64,000 nucleotides of DNA. Source: Parvibaculaceae bacterium (GTDB taxonomy: Bacteria; Pseudomonadota; Alphaproteobacteria; Parvibaculales; Parvibaculaceae). A program made the position numbers and the translations under genes. Under the pieces are notes generated by a model. The model made no database searches, was not told where the DNA came from, and saw only the letters and a list, made by a program, of their open reading frames with translations. The stretch is from the NCBI GenBank assembly GCA_028283765.1, contig JAPWJY010000008.1, positions 558,001-622,000 of the forward strand, read 5' to 3'. Shown here piece after piece: positions 29,271 through 38,190 of the stretch (positions are counted from its first letter, which is position 1; each line of letters starts with the position of its first letter).

Positions 29271-30545
29271 ATGTCGGATGTGGATGTCGTCGTCATTGGA
29301 GCGGGGGCGGCGGGCCTTTCTGCCGCGAACAGGCTCGGTGAACTGGGCCTGAGTTTCCGGCTGGTCGAGGCCAAGGGCCGGATCGGCGGGCGGACCTGGA
29401 CGGAATCATCGACCTTCGGGGTGCCGTTCGACCGGGGCGGCCACTGGCTCCATTCCGCCGACGTGAACCCTTTGCGCTTCGAGGCGGACCGGCTGGGCTT
29501 TGCCTATCATCAGGGCTACAGCCCGCCGCCGGGCCGTCCGCTCCATCTGGGCCGGGGCTGGGCGGACGCGGCCGAGCGGCAGGCTGCGGTCGAATGGGTC
29601 GATGCGACCTTCGAGGCCGTCCATGCGCTGGGCGAGGCGGGCAGGGATGTCGCCGCCATCGAGGCGATCGACACCGGCAACCGCTGGTACCGGCTGATCC
29701 GGCACTGGCACGAGGCGATCAGCGCCTTCGGGCCGGAGGAAATCTCCACCCTCGATCTTTTCCGCTATCGCGACACGGACCACAACTGGCCGGTGGTGAA
29801 GGGCTATGGCGCATTGATCGCGGCTCTGTTCGCCCATGTTCCGGTCACGCTGGACGCGCCGGTGAGCGCGGTCGATCTCACCGGCCCCGACGTCCGGGTT
29901 GAAACCGCGAAGGGCACGATCCACGCCCGCGCGGTCATCGTCACCTGCTCCACCAATGTGCTGGCGAGCGGAAGCATCCGTTTCACGCCGGAACTGCCGC
30001 CCGCGCTCGGCGAGGCGTTGAGGGCCATTCCCACCGGCGGGGCCAACAAGGTGGCTTTCCAGTTTTCAAAGGATGTGTTCGGCATGGAGCCGACCAGCTA
30101 TGCGACCTTCATGGACGAGCGCGACCCCGCCCGCCATGCGCTCTCCTACCAGATCCGCCCGTTCGGGGATGACATCGCCATCGCCTATCTGGGCGGGCGC
30201 TTCGCCGAGGAAACGGAGGCGGCCGGTGAGGGCGCGATGATCGAGACGGCCCGTGCCGGCCTTGTCGACATGTTCGGCTCCGCCATCATGGATCATTGTA
30301 TCGCGACAACCGCCACCGGCTGGTGCGGCGACCCCCATACGCTGGGCGCTTATTCCTGCGCGAAACCTGGCGAGGCGCACCGGCGCGCCGTTCTGGCCGA
30401 GCCGGTTCATGACCGCCTGTTTCTGGCGGGCGAGGCCATCTCTCCCGACTGGTTCTCGACCGTTCACGGGGCCTATCTCACGGGGATGGACGCCGCGCAA
30501 AAGATCGCCACAATGGCGCTATCGAAAAATGTGCAGGGGAAATAA
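29271..30545 (+). CDS. FAD-dependent amine oxidase family protein
   Basis: 424 residues. The Rossmann motif VIGAGAAGLSAANRLGELG near the N-terminus, then GRIGGRTWT and a C-terminal AGEAISPDWFSTVHGAYLTG, define the monoamine/polyamine oxidase superfamily. The region with FDRGGHWLHSADVN holds the substrate-pocket strand. It may oxidise an amine or a cyclic compound; the substrate is not predictable. It starts 18 bases after folA and is followed by the SMP-30 gene after 29 bases. Confidence 0.88.
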   Translation: MSDVDVVVIGAGAAGLSAANRLGELGLSFRLVEAKGRIGGRTWTESSTFGVPFDRGGHWLHSADVNPLRFEADRLGFAYHQGYSPPPGRPLHLGRGWADAAERQAAVEWVDATFEAVHALGEAGRDVAAIEAIDTGNRWYRLIRHWHEAISAFGPEEISTLDLFRYRDTDHNWPVVKGYGALIAALFAHVPVTLDAPVSAVDLTGPDVRVETAKGTIHARAVIVTCSTNVLASGSIRFTPELPPALGEALRAIPTGGANKVAFQFSKDVFGMEPTSYATFMDERDPARHALSYQIRPFGDDIAIAYLGGRFAEETEAAGEGAMIETARAGLVDMFGSAIMDHCIATTATGWCGDPHTLGAYSCAKPGEAHRRAVLAEPVHDRLFLAGEAISPDWFSTVHGAYLTGMDAAQKIATMALSKNVQGK

Positions 30546-30574
30546 TCCCCGCGCGGCTATTCCGGGAGGAACCT

Positions 30575-31492
30575 ATGACGACGAAATTACTGGCGAGCGA
30601 CCTTCAGTTTCCCGAAGGCCCGATCGCCATGCCCGACGGCAGCATCGTGCTGGTGGAAATCAAGCGCGGCTCGCTCTCGCGGGTCTGGGGCGACGGCAAG
30701 CATGAGGTGATCGCCGATCTTGGCGGCGGTCCCAACGGCGCGGCCATCGGTCCTGACGGGGCCTGCTATGTCTGCAATGACGGCGGCTTCGAGTGGCATC
30801 AACTCGGCGATCTCACCATTCCCGGCGGCAAGCCCGCGAACTATTCGGGTGGGCGCATCGAGCGGGTCGATCTCAAGACCGGCAAGGTCGATGTGCTCTA
30901 CACCCACGTCAACGGCAACCCGCTGATCGGGCCCAACGACATCGTGTTCGACAAGGAAGGCGGCTTCTGGTTCACCGACCACGGCAAGCATGAAGACCGC
31001 ATCCAGTACCGTGGCGGCCTCTATTACGGCAAGATCGACGGCTCGTTTGTGAAGGAAGTGGCCTTCCCGGTGCTCAGCGCCAATGGCGTCGGTCTCTCGC
31101 CGGATGAAAAGACGGTCTATGTCGCCGACACCTATTCGGCGCGCCTGTTCGCCTTCGACATCACCGCGCCCGGCGAAATCCTGCCGCCCACCGGTCCGGG
31201 CGGTCCGGGCCGTTATGTCGGGGCCGCGCCGGGACATACCTTCTTCGATTCGCTGGCGGTGGACGCCGAGGGCAATATCTGCGTCGCGACCATCCTCAAC
31301 GGCGGCATCACGACTTTCTCGCCGGACGGTTCGTCGATCACGCATACGCCGCTCGACGACCTGCTGGTCACCAACATCTGCTTTGGCGGGAAGGACCTGA
31401 AGACGGCCTTCATCACGCTGTCCTCGACCGGACGGCTGATCTCGATGGACTGGCCGACGGCGGGCCTGCCTCTCAACTTCCTGAACAAATAA
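30575..31492 (+). CDS. SMP-30/gluconolactonase family protein
   Basis: 305 residues of a six-bladed propeller: SDLQFPEGPIAMPDGSIVLV with the metal-binding Glu, PNGAAIGPDGACYVCNDGG, GNPLIGPNDIVFDKEGGFWF and SANGVGLSPDEKTVYVADT supply the Ca2+/Zn2+ site residues. Members hydrolyse sugar lactones or related esters. GGAGGAA precedes the ATG. It is convergent with mrp, six bases apart. Confidence 0.9.
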   Translation: MTTKLLASDLQFPEGPIAMPDGSIVLVEIKRGSLSRVWGDGKHEVIADLGGGPNGAAIGPDGACYVCNDGGFEWHQLGDLTIPGGKPANYSGGRIERVDLKTGKVDVLYTHVNGNPLIGPNDIVFDKEGGFWFTDHGKHEDRIQYRGGLYYGKIDGSFVKEVAFPVLSANGVGLSPDEKTVYVADTYSARLFAFDITAPGEILPPTGPGGPGRYVGAAPGHTFFDSLAVDAEGNICVATILNGGITTFSPDGSSITHTPLDDLLVTNICFGGKDLKTAFITLSSTGRLISMDWPTAGLPLNFLNK

Positions 31493-31498
31493 CGGAAC

Positions 31499-32683
31499 TC
31501 AGTCTTCCGTCACAAAAAGCGGCGCCTTGCGTGCTCCGGCACCGGGCGCCGCATCTATGTGGGCGGCCACGCGGCCCGCGATCGCGATGAAGATGCGGGC
31601 TTCCTCGCTCTCTGGTGCTGTCGCCACGATCGGGCGGCCATTGTCCGAGGTTTCCCGCACCGACATGTGCAGCGGCACCTCGCCCAGAAAGTCGCAGCCG
31701 AGCTTCGCCGCCATCGCGCGCGCGCCGCCCTGGCCGAAAATGTAGGATTTCTCACCCGAGCCGGGGCTGACGAAATAGGCCATGTTCTCGACGATGCCGA
31801 ACACCGGCACATGGGTTTTCTCGAACATGGCGAAGCCCTTGCGGGCGTCGATGAGCGCGATTTCCTGCGGGGTCGAGACGACCACGGCCCCGGTCAGCGG
31901 AACGCGCTGCGCCATGGTCAGCTGGGCGTCGCCGGTGCCGGGCGGCATGTCGACGATCAGCACGTCAAGCTCGCCCCATTCCACATCCACCAGCATCTGG
32001 GTGAGCGCGCTCTGCACCATCGGGCCGCGCCAGATCATCGGCGTATCCTCGTCGACGAGGAAGCCGATGGACATGGTCTTGATGCCCCAGTTCTCCATGG
32101 GGATGAGCTTTTTGCCATTGGCCCCGGGTTTGCCCTTGATGCCCATCATCCGCGGCACCGAGGGGCCATAGATGTCGGCGTCGAGCAGGCCGACCTTGCG
32201 GCCGAGGCTGGCAAGGCCGAGCGCGAGATTGACCGCGACGGTCGATTTGCCGACGCCGCCCTTGCCGCTGGCGACCGCGACGATGGCCTTGATGCCGGGC
32301 AGCTGGAGGGTGCCTTGCCCCTGTGTGCCGGGGGCCTGTGTCCCCTGTGCCTGGGCCCCCTGCGGGCGAGCGGGCCGGGGCCGGGCTCCATGGTTGTGGC
32401 CTTCATGGCCGGTCCGGGGAGCGGTGGGCGCATCGCGATGGGCGGTCAGCACGGCGGTCACGGTCAGCACCCCGGGCATCTTCCGCACGGCCTCCTCGCA
32501 GGCCTTGCGGAGCGGCTCCCTGGCCCGGCCCTGCTCGGGCGGAACCTCGAGACTGAAGCCGATATGGCCGTCGCGGGCGATCACCCCTTGGACAAGGCCG
32601 GAGGAAACCACATCTAGAGAGCTATCGGGATCGATCACCCGGGCGAGGGCGGCGAGCACATCCTCTTTCGTTACGCGGGTCAT
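31499..32683 (-). CDS. mrp: Mrp/ApbC (NBP35) Fe-S cluster carrier ATPase
   Basis: 394 residues started at the ATG at 32683 (MTRVTKEDVLAALARVIDPD) behind AAAGAGAG; the longer reading adds an unlikely leader. An N-terminal MIP18/DUF59 domain (1-90) is followed by a low-complexity Pro/Gly/Gln linker (about 100-135) and the P-loop ATPase with VASGKGGVGKSTVAVNLALG and DMPPGTGDAQLTM. It carries and delivers Fe-S clusters. The linker contains a near-repeated Q-A/G-P-Q-G-T pattern (QGAQAQGTQAPGTQGQGT). Confidence 0.92.
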   Translation of the reverse strand: MTRVTKEDVLAALARVIDPDSSLDVVSSGLVQGVIARDGHIGFSLEVPPEQGRAREPLRKACEEAVRKMPGVLTVTAVLTAHRDAPTAPRTGHEGHNHGARPRPARPQGAQAQGTQAPGTQGQGTLQLPGIKAIVAVASGKGGVGKSTVAVNLALGLASLGRKVGLLDADIYGPSVPRMMGIKGKPGANGKKLIPMENWGIKTMSIGFLVDEDTPMIWRGPMVQSALTQMLVDVEWGELDVLIVDMPPGTGDAQLTMAQRVPLTGAVVVSTPQEIALIDARKGFAMFEKTHVPVFGIVENMAYFVSPGSGEKSYIFGQGGARAMAAKLGCDFLGEVPLHMSVRETSDNGRPIVATAPESEEARIFIAIAGRVAAHIDAAPGAGARKAPLFVTED

Positions 32684-32885
32684 CGGCTCTCTTTCGTGCT
32701 GGCGGTCGGACGGGGCAATTCTGGCGATACGGACATAACGTCGGGAAAACAATAGCCTGGGGCGGGATTACAAAGCGGTAATCTTGCCGGGGAGAGGGTT
32801 CGTTGCGCCCCCACCTGTGCTGTCATATAACCCCCGAACTGTTGATTTCCAATCCAAGACTCCCCTGCTTTATGAAGGATTATGA

Positions 32886-34070
32886 ATGCCCTGGAGTAAT
32901 CAGAACGGCGGCGGTGGCTGGCAAGGCGGCGGAAATCGCGGGCCCTGGGGCCAGGGACCGAAAGGCGGGGGGCCGGGCGGCGGCGGCAATCGGCCGCCGG
33001 ATCTCGACGAGCTGGTCCGCAAGGGGCAGGAAAAATTACGGGAAATCTTCGGCGGCGGCAGGGGCGCCGGGACACCCGGCGCCGGCGGCTCGAAGGGGGT
33101 TATCCTCATCGTCGGCATCGCCGTGCTCGCCTTCATCGGCTGGAGCTCGGTGTTCCGGGTCGATACCGACCAGCAGGGCATCGTCATGCGCTTCGGCAAT
33201 TTCGTGCGCGCGCAGCCGCCTGGCCTGCATCTGAAGTTTCCCTATCCGGTCGAGACGGTGGAACTGCCGACGGTGACCCGCATCCAGCGCGTGGACATCG
33301 GCATGCGCGACACCACCGGCGGCTCGCTCAGCGTGCCTGAGGAAAGCCTGATGCTGACCGGCGACGAGAACATCGTCGACATCGACTTCTCGGTCTACTG
33401 GCGCATCAAGGACGCGGCCGACTATCTGTTCAACATCCAGACGCCTGACCAGACGGTGAAGGCCATTGCCGAAAGCGCGATGCGCGAGGCCGTCGGCCAG
33501 TCCGAGATCGATGTGCTCCAGACCACCGGCCGGAACGACGTCCAGAACAAGGTGCGCCAACTGATGCAGGACGCGCTCGACTCCTACAAGTCCGGTGTCC
33601 TCATCACCGAGGTCAAGCTCCAGAAGGTCGATCCCCCGTCCGAGGTCATCGACGCCTTCCGCGACGTGCAGGCGGCCCGTGCCGACCAGGAGCGCCTGCA
33701 GAACGAGGCGCAATCCTACGCCAACACCGTGGTGCCCAAGGCGCGCGGCAACGTCTCGCAGATCACCCAGGCCGCCCAGGCCTACAAGGCCCGGGTGATC
33801 GCGGAGGCGCAGGGCGAGAGCAAGCGCTTCCTCGCTGTGCTGGAACAATACAAGAAAGCCAAGGACGTCACGCGCGAGCGGATTTATCTGGGCACCATGG
33901 AGCAGGTCTTCACGGACACGAACAAGATCATCATCGATCAGCCTGATGGAAAGGGCGTGCTGCCCTATCTGCCGCTCGACTCGCTCAAGCCGCAGCCCAA
34001 AAAGCCTGTCGCCGATGCCAGCGATGTCCCCGATCTCGCGACCAGCAATAACGGAACCCCCCGCCCATGA
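32886..34070 (+). CDS. hflK: HflK, membrane protease modulator (SPFH family)
   Basis: 394 residues. A glycine-rich cytoplasmic head (1-36) is followed by a membrane helix at about 71-90 and a periplasmic SPFH domain beginning RVDTDQQGIVMRFGNFVRAQ. A helical coiled region (ADQERLQNEAQSYANTVVPK) leads to a Pro-rich tail. HflK-HflC form a large cage around FtsH and restrain it. The stop overlaps the hflC start by four bases. Confidence 0.97.
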   Translation: MPWSNQNGGGGWQGGGNRGPWGQGPKGGGPGGGGNRPPDLDELVRKGQEKLREIFGGGRGAGTPGAGGSKGVILIVGIAVLAFIGWSSVFRVDTDQQGIVMRFGNFVRAQPPGLHLKFPYPVETVELPTVTRIQRVDIGMRDTTGGSLSVPEESLMLTGDENIVDIDFSVYWRIKDAADYLFNIQTPDQTVKAIAESAMREAVGQSEIDVLQTTGRNDVQNKVRQLMQDALDSYKSGVLITEVKLQKVDPPSEVIDAFRDVQAARADQERLQNEAQSYANTVVPKARGNVSQITQAAQAYKARVIAEAQGESKRFLAVLEQYKKAKDVTRERIYLGTMEQVFTDTNKIIIDQPDGKGVLPYLPLDSLKPQPKKPVADASDVPDLATSNNGTPRP

Positions 34071-34951
34071 AAAGCAATTATGGTGTCGTCGCCGCGGTCG
34101 TGGGCGTTGTCCTGGCAATCACGGCCTATGCGTCCTTCTACACGGTGGACATGACCGAACAGGCGCTGGTGCTCCAGTTCGGCGATCCGCGCGGCCAGCC
34201 GATCACGGAGCCGGGCCTGCATGTGAAGCTGCCGTTCATCCAGAACGTCGTTTATGTGGACAAGCGGCTGCTCGATCTCGACAGCCCGACCGAGGAAATC
34301 ATCGCCGAGGACAGGAAGCGTCTCGTCGTCGACGCTTTCGCGCGCTACCGCATCGTCGATGCGCTCAAGTTCTACCAGAGCGTGGGCGACCAGATGTACG
34401 CGACGAACCGGCTCCAGCCGTTGCTCGTCTCGGCCCTGCGCAACGTGATCGGCGACAACAGCCTTGAAGAGCTGGTGCGTGACAACCGCGCGGGACTTAT
34501 GCAGCAGATCCGCGACACGGTGAACAAGGCGACGCAGGAATTCGGCGTGGAGGTCGTTGACGTCCGCATCCGCCGCGCCGATCTGCCCGAGGCGAACAGC
34601 CAGGCGATCTATCGCCGGATGCAGACCGAACGCGAGCGCGAGGCCGCGGAACTGCGGGCGCAGGGGCAGGAATTCGCCCAGACGATCCGCAGCAAGGCCG
34701 ACCGTGATGTGACGGTGTTCGTCGCCGATGCGGAACGCGACGCCCAGTCGGTGCGCGGCGAGGGCGACGCGGAAGCCAACCGGGTGGCCGCCGAGGCCTA
34801 TAGCCAGGATCCGGAGTTCTATGCCTTCTATCGCTCCATGGCCGCTTATTCCAACGCGCTCAAGGGCGACAACACCACGATGGTGCTGGATCCTTCATCG
34901 GACTTCTTCCGGTACTTCAACGCAAACCAGGCGACGGCAGGCAAGCGTTGA
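34067..34951 (+). CDS. hflC: HflC, membrane protease modulator (SPFH family)
   Basis: 294 residues: an N-terminal membrane anchor (about 5-25), then an SPFH domain with FYTVDMTEQALVLQFGDPRG and the long helical segment typical of the family. It partners HflK. Its ATG lies inside the last codons of hflK (ATGA), and its own stop overlaps the DUF2065 start (TTGA), forming a tight three-gene operon. Confidence 0.97.
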   Translation: MKSNYGVVAAVVGVVLAITAYASFYTVDMTEQALVLQFGDPRGQPITEPGLHVKLPFIQNVVYVDKRLLDLDSPTEEIIAEDRKRLVVDAFARYRIVDALKFYQSVGDQMYATNRLQPLLVSALRNVIGDNSLEELVRDNRAGLMQQIRDTVNKATQEFGVEVVDVRIRRADLPEANSQAIYRRMQTEREREAAELRAQGQEFAQTIRSKADRDVTVFVADAERDAQSVRGEGDAEANRVAAEAYSQDPEFYAFYRSMAAYSNALKGDNTTMVLDPSSDFFRYFNANQATAGKR

Positions 34952-35133
34952 TCGAACTTCTGTCTGCGCTTGGCGTCGCCATCGTGCTTGAGGGCGTGCT
35001 CTATGCGGCCTTCCCCAATGTGGCCCGGAACATGGCCATGACGATTGCCGGTTCCCCCGCCGCTTCGCTGCGGCGGGCGGGGCTGATCGCGGCGATCGTG
35101 GGGGTGGCGCTGGTCTGGCTCGTCCGGGGCTAG
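34948..35133 (+). CDS. DUF2065 (YjeT-like) small membrane protein
   Basis: 61 residues from a TTG overlapping the hflC stop. Two hydrophobic helices (about 3-20 and 43-58) flank PNVARNMAMTIAGSPAASLR. The YjeT/DUF2065 family is regularly found just after hflC in Gram-negative bacteria; the role is unknown but probably linked to FtsH-HflKC. The TTG start and coupling suggest low, hflC-dependent expression. Confidence 0.85.
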   Translation: MIELLSALGVAIVLEGVLYAAFPNVARNMAMTIAGSPAASLRRAGLIAAIVGVALVWLVRG

Positions 35134-35284
35134 CCGGTCTTCCGCCGGCTTCATTCGTCGTAAAGAAAGATGATGCGCGGCGTGCGGCGATTGTTTCCGG
35201 TCCCCCGGCCCTTGTGAACCCCGGTCCGATAGGGGCAATAATTAGGCTGAAGGAATCAGTCGCCTCCGGGGCCGCAGGGAACAG

Positions 35285-36781
35285 ATGATGCAATTGTTGG
35301 AGCGTGTCTCGGGTGCGGTTTTCCGTGGTGCGGGGGCAATATCGCTGGGAGCGGTCCTCGTTTTCATGCCGGGAACGGCGGCGCAATCCCGCGACGAGAG
35401 CGCCAGCTTTGCCGATCTGGCCCAGCGCCTGTCGCCCGCCGTGGTCAATATTTCGACGACCCAGACCCTGAAGCCCGGCGAGGAATTGCCGGACGACGAC
35501 TATCCCGACGATGATGACGCCAATCCCGATTCAGGTTCCGGCGACGATCCTTCGATGCCGTTCGACGAGCCGGACCCGGGCTCCGACGCCGCGCCGGGCA
35601 AGGTCCAGTCGCTCGGTTCCGGCTTCGTGGTCGATCCCAGGGGGATCATCGTCACCAACAATCATGTCATCGACGGCGCGGATACGATCGAGGTCAATTT
35701 CACCGATGGTTCCACGCTGCCCGCCCGGCTGATCGGCCACGATCCCAAGACCGATCTCGCCGTGCTCAAGGTCGACACAAGGAAGCCGCTTGCCGCCGTC
35801 GCCTTCGGAGATTCGAACAAGGCCCGGGTCGGCGACTGGGTGCTGGCCATCGGCAACCCGTTCGGCCTTTCCGGCACGGTCACGGCGGGCATCATTTCGG
35901 CCAAGGACCGGGCGATCAACAATCCCGGGCCCTATGACGACTACATCCAGACCGACGCCTCGATCAATCGCGGCAATTCCGGTGGCCCGCTGTTCGATCT
36001 GGCCGGTCAGGTCATCGGCATCAATACGGCGATCATTTCGCCCAGCGGCGGCTCGGTCGGCATCGGTTTCGCCGTGCCCTCCGATACGGCAAAGCAGGTC
36101 GTCGCCCAGCTTGAAAAGTTCGGTGAGACCCGGCGCGGCTGGCTCGGCGTCCGCATCCAGTCGGTCACGCCCGACATAGCCGAAGGTCTCGGCCTCAAGA
36201 GCCCGGGCGGCGCGCTGGTCTCGGGGATCACGTCAGGCGGCCCCGCCGACAAGGCGGGGATCGCGACGGGCGACGTCATCGTCGCGTTCAACGGGCGGGC
36301 GGTGCCGACGGACAAGGATCTGCCGCGCGCGGTGGCGGAATCGCCCATCGGCGCGAAGGTGCCTGTCGAGATCATCCGCAATGGGGTAACCAAAACCTTC
36401 ACCGTCACGCTGGGCCGCCTGGAAAATGCGGATGGAGAGCAGGACGCGCCGAAGAAGCCGGCCATGCCCACGGCGAAGACGGTCGTGCTCGGCATCAGCC
36501 TTTCCGATGTCACCGCCGATCTGAGGGATAAATACAGTATCCCGACCGATCTTTCCGGCGTCGTCGTCACCGGCGTGGCGGGGGACAGCGATGCGGCCGC
36601 CAAGGGCGTGCAGCCGGGCGACGTCATCATCGAGGTGGCCCAGCGCAACGTGCGCAAGCCCGAGGAGGTGAAGGCGCTGGTCGAGGCCGAGCGGACCGCC
36701 GGTCACAGTTCCGTGCTGCTGCTCATTTCCAGCGTCAGCGGCGACCGCCGCTTCATCGCGGTGAAGATCGAGGGTAAGTGA
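35285..36781 (+). CDS. degP: DegP/MucD-type periplasmic serine protease (Do)
   Basis: 498 residues with a signal peptide (about 1-33). The trypsin-like domain carries the triad His127 (NNHVIDGAD), Asp157 (KTDLAVLKV) and Ser232 (RGNSGGPLF), followed by two PDZ domains (about 280-370 and 395-490). Between the mature N-terminus and the catalytic domain is an acidic insert at about 70-101 with 14 Asp/Glu in 32 residues. It degrades or refolds misfolded envelope proteins. Placement after hflKC-DUF2065 is conserved in alphaproteobacteria. Confidence 0.95.
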   Translation: MMQLLERVSGAVFRGAGAISLGAVLVFMPGTAAQSRDESASFADLAQRLSPAVVNISTTQTLKPGEELPDDDYPDDDDANPDSGSGDDPSMPFDEPDPGSDAAPGKVQSLGSGFVVDPRGIIVTNNHVIDGADTIEVNFTDGSTLPARLIGHDPKTDLAVLKVDTRKPLAAVAFGDSNKARVGDWVLAIGNPFGLSGTVTAGIISAKDRAINNPGPYDDYIQTDASINRGNSGGPLFDLAGQVIGINTAIISPSGGSVGIGFAVPSDTAKQVVAQLEKFGETRRGWLGVRIQSVTPDIAEGLGLKSPGGALVSGITSGGPADKAGIATGDVIVAFNGRAVPTDKDLPRAVAESPIGAKVPVEIIRNGVTKTFTVTLGRLENADGEQDAPKKPAMPTAKTVVLGISLSDVTADLRDKYSIPTDLSGVVVTGVAGDSDAAAKGVQPGDVIIEVAQRNVRKPEEVKALVEAERTAGHSSVLLLISSVSGDRRFIAVKIEGK

Positions 36782-36791
36782 GGGGCCAAAG

Positions 36792-36870
36792 GATCAGGCG
36801 CTGATTTCGCTCTGGCGGTAGCCTTGCAGGTAAAGGAGCGCCGTCAGGTCGCCATGGTCGATGCTGGCGC
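36792..36870 (-). repeat. Duplicated 3' fragment of serB (copy A)
   Basis: 79 bases that match the 3' end of serB (37258-37336) in the same orientation with three mismatches (36833, 36842, 36865). On the minus strand it encodes the last 25 or so SerB residues, IDHGDLTALLYLQGYRQSEI then SA and a stop. Two mismatches are at third codon positions and one changes Arg to Ser, so the fragment diverged while still coding or came from a relative's serB. The rest of the gene is absent. Confidence 0.93.
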
Positions 36871-36903
36871 TCTTCATGGCATGACAAGGGAGCCGCATCG
36901 CCG

Positions 36904-37206
36904 ATGTTCATTCTCGTTCAGATCGATATTTCGCAAGCCGATATAGCGTTATTCGATGATTATGAGGCTCAGGTGCTCGCCCTGGTGGGAAATCATCGCG
37001 GAACGCTCATAGAGCGGTTGCGCTCGATAAATGGCAAGAGCGAGGTGCATTTACTGCATTTCCCCGACGCCAAGGCACTGGATGCGTTCCGGGGCGATCC
37101 GGCGCGAGCCGCGCTTCAGGAACTGTGGTTGAGATGTGGCGCCTCATCCAGCCTCATCGAGGTCCAGCGCCTGAGCCAGCCTCAACCTGCTACGGTTTCT
37201 TTGTGA
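36904..37206 (+). CDS. Small DUF1330-like alpha/beta-barrel protein
   Basis: 100 residues, ATG behind AAGGGAG. The pattern FILVQIDISQADIALFDDY, GNHRGTLIERLR, VHLLHFPDAKALDAFRGDPA and SSLIEVQRL fits the ferredoxin-like dimeric barrel of DUF1330 and related proteins, although it is short and divergent. It lies in a 466-base segment bounded by direct repeats of the serB 3' end, pointing to an insertion. Function unknown. Confidence 0.72.
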   Translation: MFILVQIDISQADIALFDDYEAQVLALVGNHRGTLIERLRSINGKSEVHLLHFPDAKALDAFRGDPARAALQELWLRCGASSSLIEVQRLSQPQPATVSL

Positions 37207-37257
37207 GAATCCACCGGACCCGGCCGTCTGGAGCGCATGCAAGTCTACAAGACAAGT

Positions 37258-37336
37258 GATCAGGCGCTGATTTCGCTCTGGCGGTAGCCTTGCAGGTAGA
37301 GGAGCGCTGTCAGGTCGCCATGGTCGATGCGGGCGC
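37258..37336 (-). repeat. Direct repeat copy B: authentic serB 3' end
   Basis: The 79-base partner of the copy at 36792-36870, here forming the true 3' end of serB. Repeat spacing is 466 bases, and the small gene at 36904 lies between them. Similarity stops abruptly after base 37336. Confidence 0.93.
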
Positions 37337-38153
37337 CGGCGGCTTCGGCGACCACGGGTTTGGCGTGGAAGGCGACGCCAAGGCCCGCTTCCGCGATCAT
37401 GCCCAGATCATTGGCCCCGTCGCCGACCGCCATGGTTTCGGCGGCTGAAAGGCCAAGCTGCGTCCGCAACGCCACCAGCGCCTCGATCTTGGCCTGACGT
37501 CCCAATATCGGATCGGTGACCTCGCCGGTCAGGACGCCATCCCTGAAGACCAGCTGGTTCGCCTGATGGCTGTCGAAGCCGACGGCGGCGCTGACCCGTT
37601 CGGTGAAGAAGGTGAAGCCGCCCGAGACCAGCGCGCAGGTGGCCCCATGCGCCCGCATGGTCGCGATGAGCGCGCGGCCGCCCGGGGTTTCGGTGATCCG
37701 GTCGCGGTAAACCTCTTCCAGCGCGGCCAGCGGCAGGCCGCGCAGCAGGCCGACGCGCTCGCGCAGCGCAGGCTCGAAATCGATCTCGCCGCGCATGGCC
37801 CGTTCGGTGATGGCGGCGATCCTGGGGCCGATGCCGAAATGATCGGCCAGTTCGTCGATGCATTCCTGCCCGATGATGGTGGAATCCATGTCCGCGACCA
37901 GCAGCTTCTTGCGCCGGTCCGTAATGGGCTGGACAGCGAGGTCGATGGCCACCCCGGCAAAAAGGGCGCGCAATTTCCGCACATGGCTTGCGCTGCTCTC
38001 CCCTTCGGGGGCATCAAAGGCTATGTCGCAGGCAAGGCCGGGTGCGAGCCAGACGGGGCTTTGCGCGCCGGGCAGCGCGGCGCTGGCGGTTTCGGCATGG
38101 GCGGCGCTCAGCGCCGTTGCGGCATTGCCGATCAGGGTAAGGACAAGGGACAT
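37260..38153 (-). CDS. serB: Phosphoserine phosphatase
   Basis: 297 residues from the ATG at 38153 (MSLVLTLIGNAATALSAAHA). After an ACT-like N-terminal part, the HAD motif VADMDSTIIGQECIDELAD gives the nucleophile Asp; ALVSGGFTFFTERV is motif II and AVGDGANDLGMIAEAGLGVA motif III. It makes L-serine from phosphoserine. The gene is divergent from miaA with almost no space, and its 3' end is duplicated upstream of it. Confidence 0.95.
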   Translation of the reverse strand: MSLVLTLIGNAATALSAAHAETASAALPGAQSPVWLAPGLACDIAFDAPEGESSASHVRKLRALFAGVAIDLAVQPITDRRKKLLVADMDSTIIGQECIDELADHFGIGPRIAAITERAMRGEIDFEPALRERVGLLRGLPLAALEEVYRDRITETPGGRALIATMRAHGATCALVSGGFTFFTERVSAAVGFDSHQANQLVFRDGVLTGEVTDPILGRQAKIEALVALRTQLGLSAAETMAVGDGANDLGMIAEAGLGVAFHAKPVVAEAAGARIDHGDLTALLYLQGYRQSEISA

Positions 38154-38190
38154 GGTGACGCCTGAAAGCCTGGGTTTGAGCCTGCCGCTC

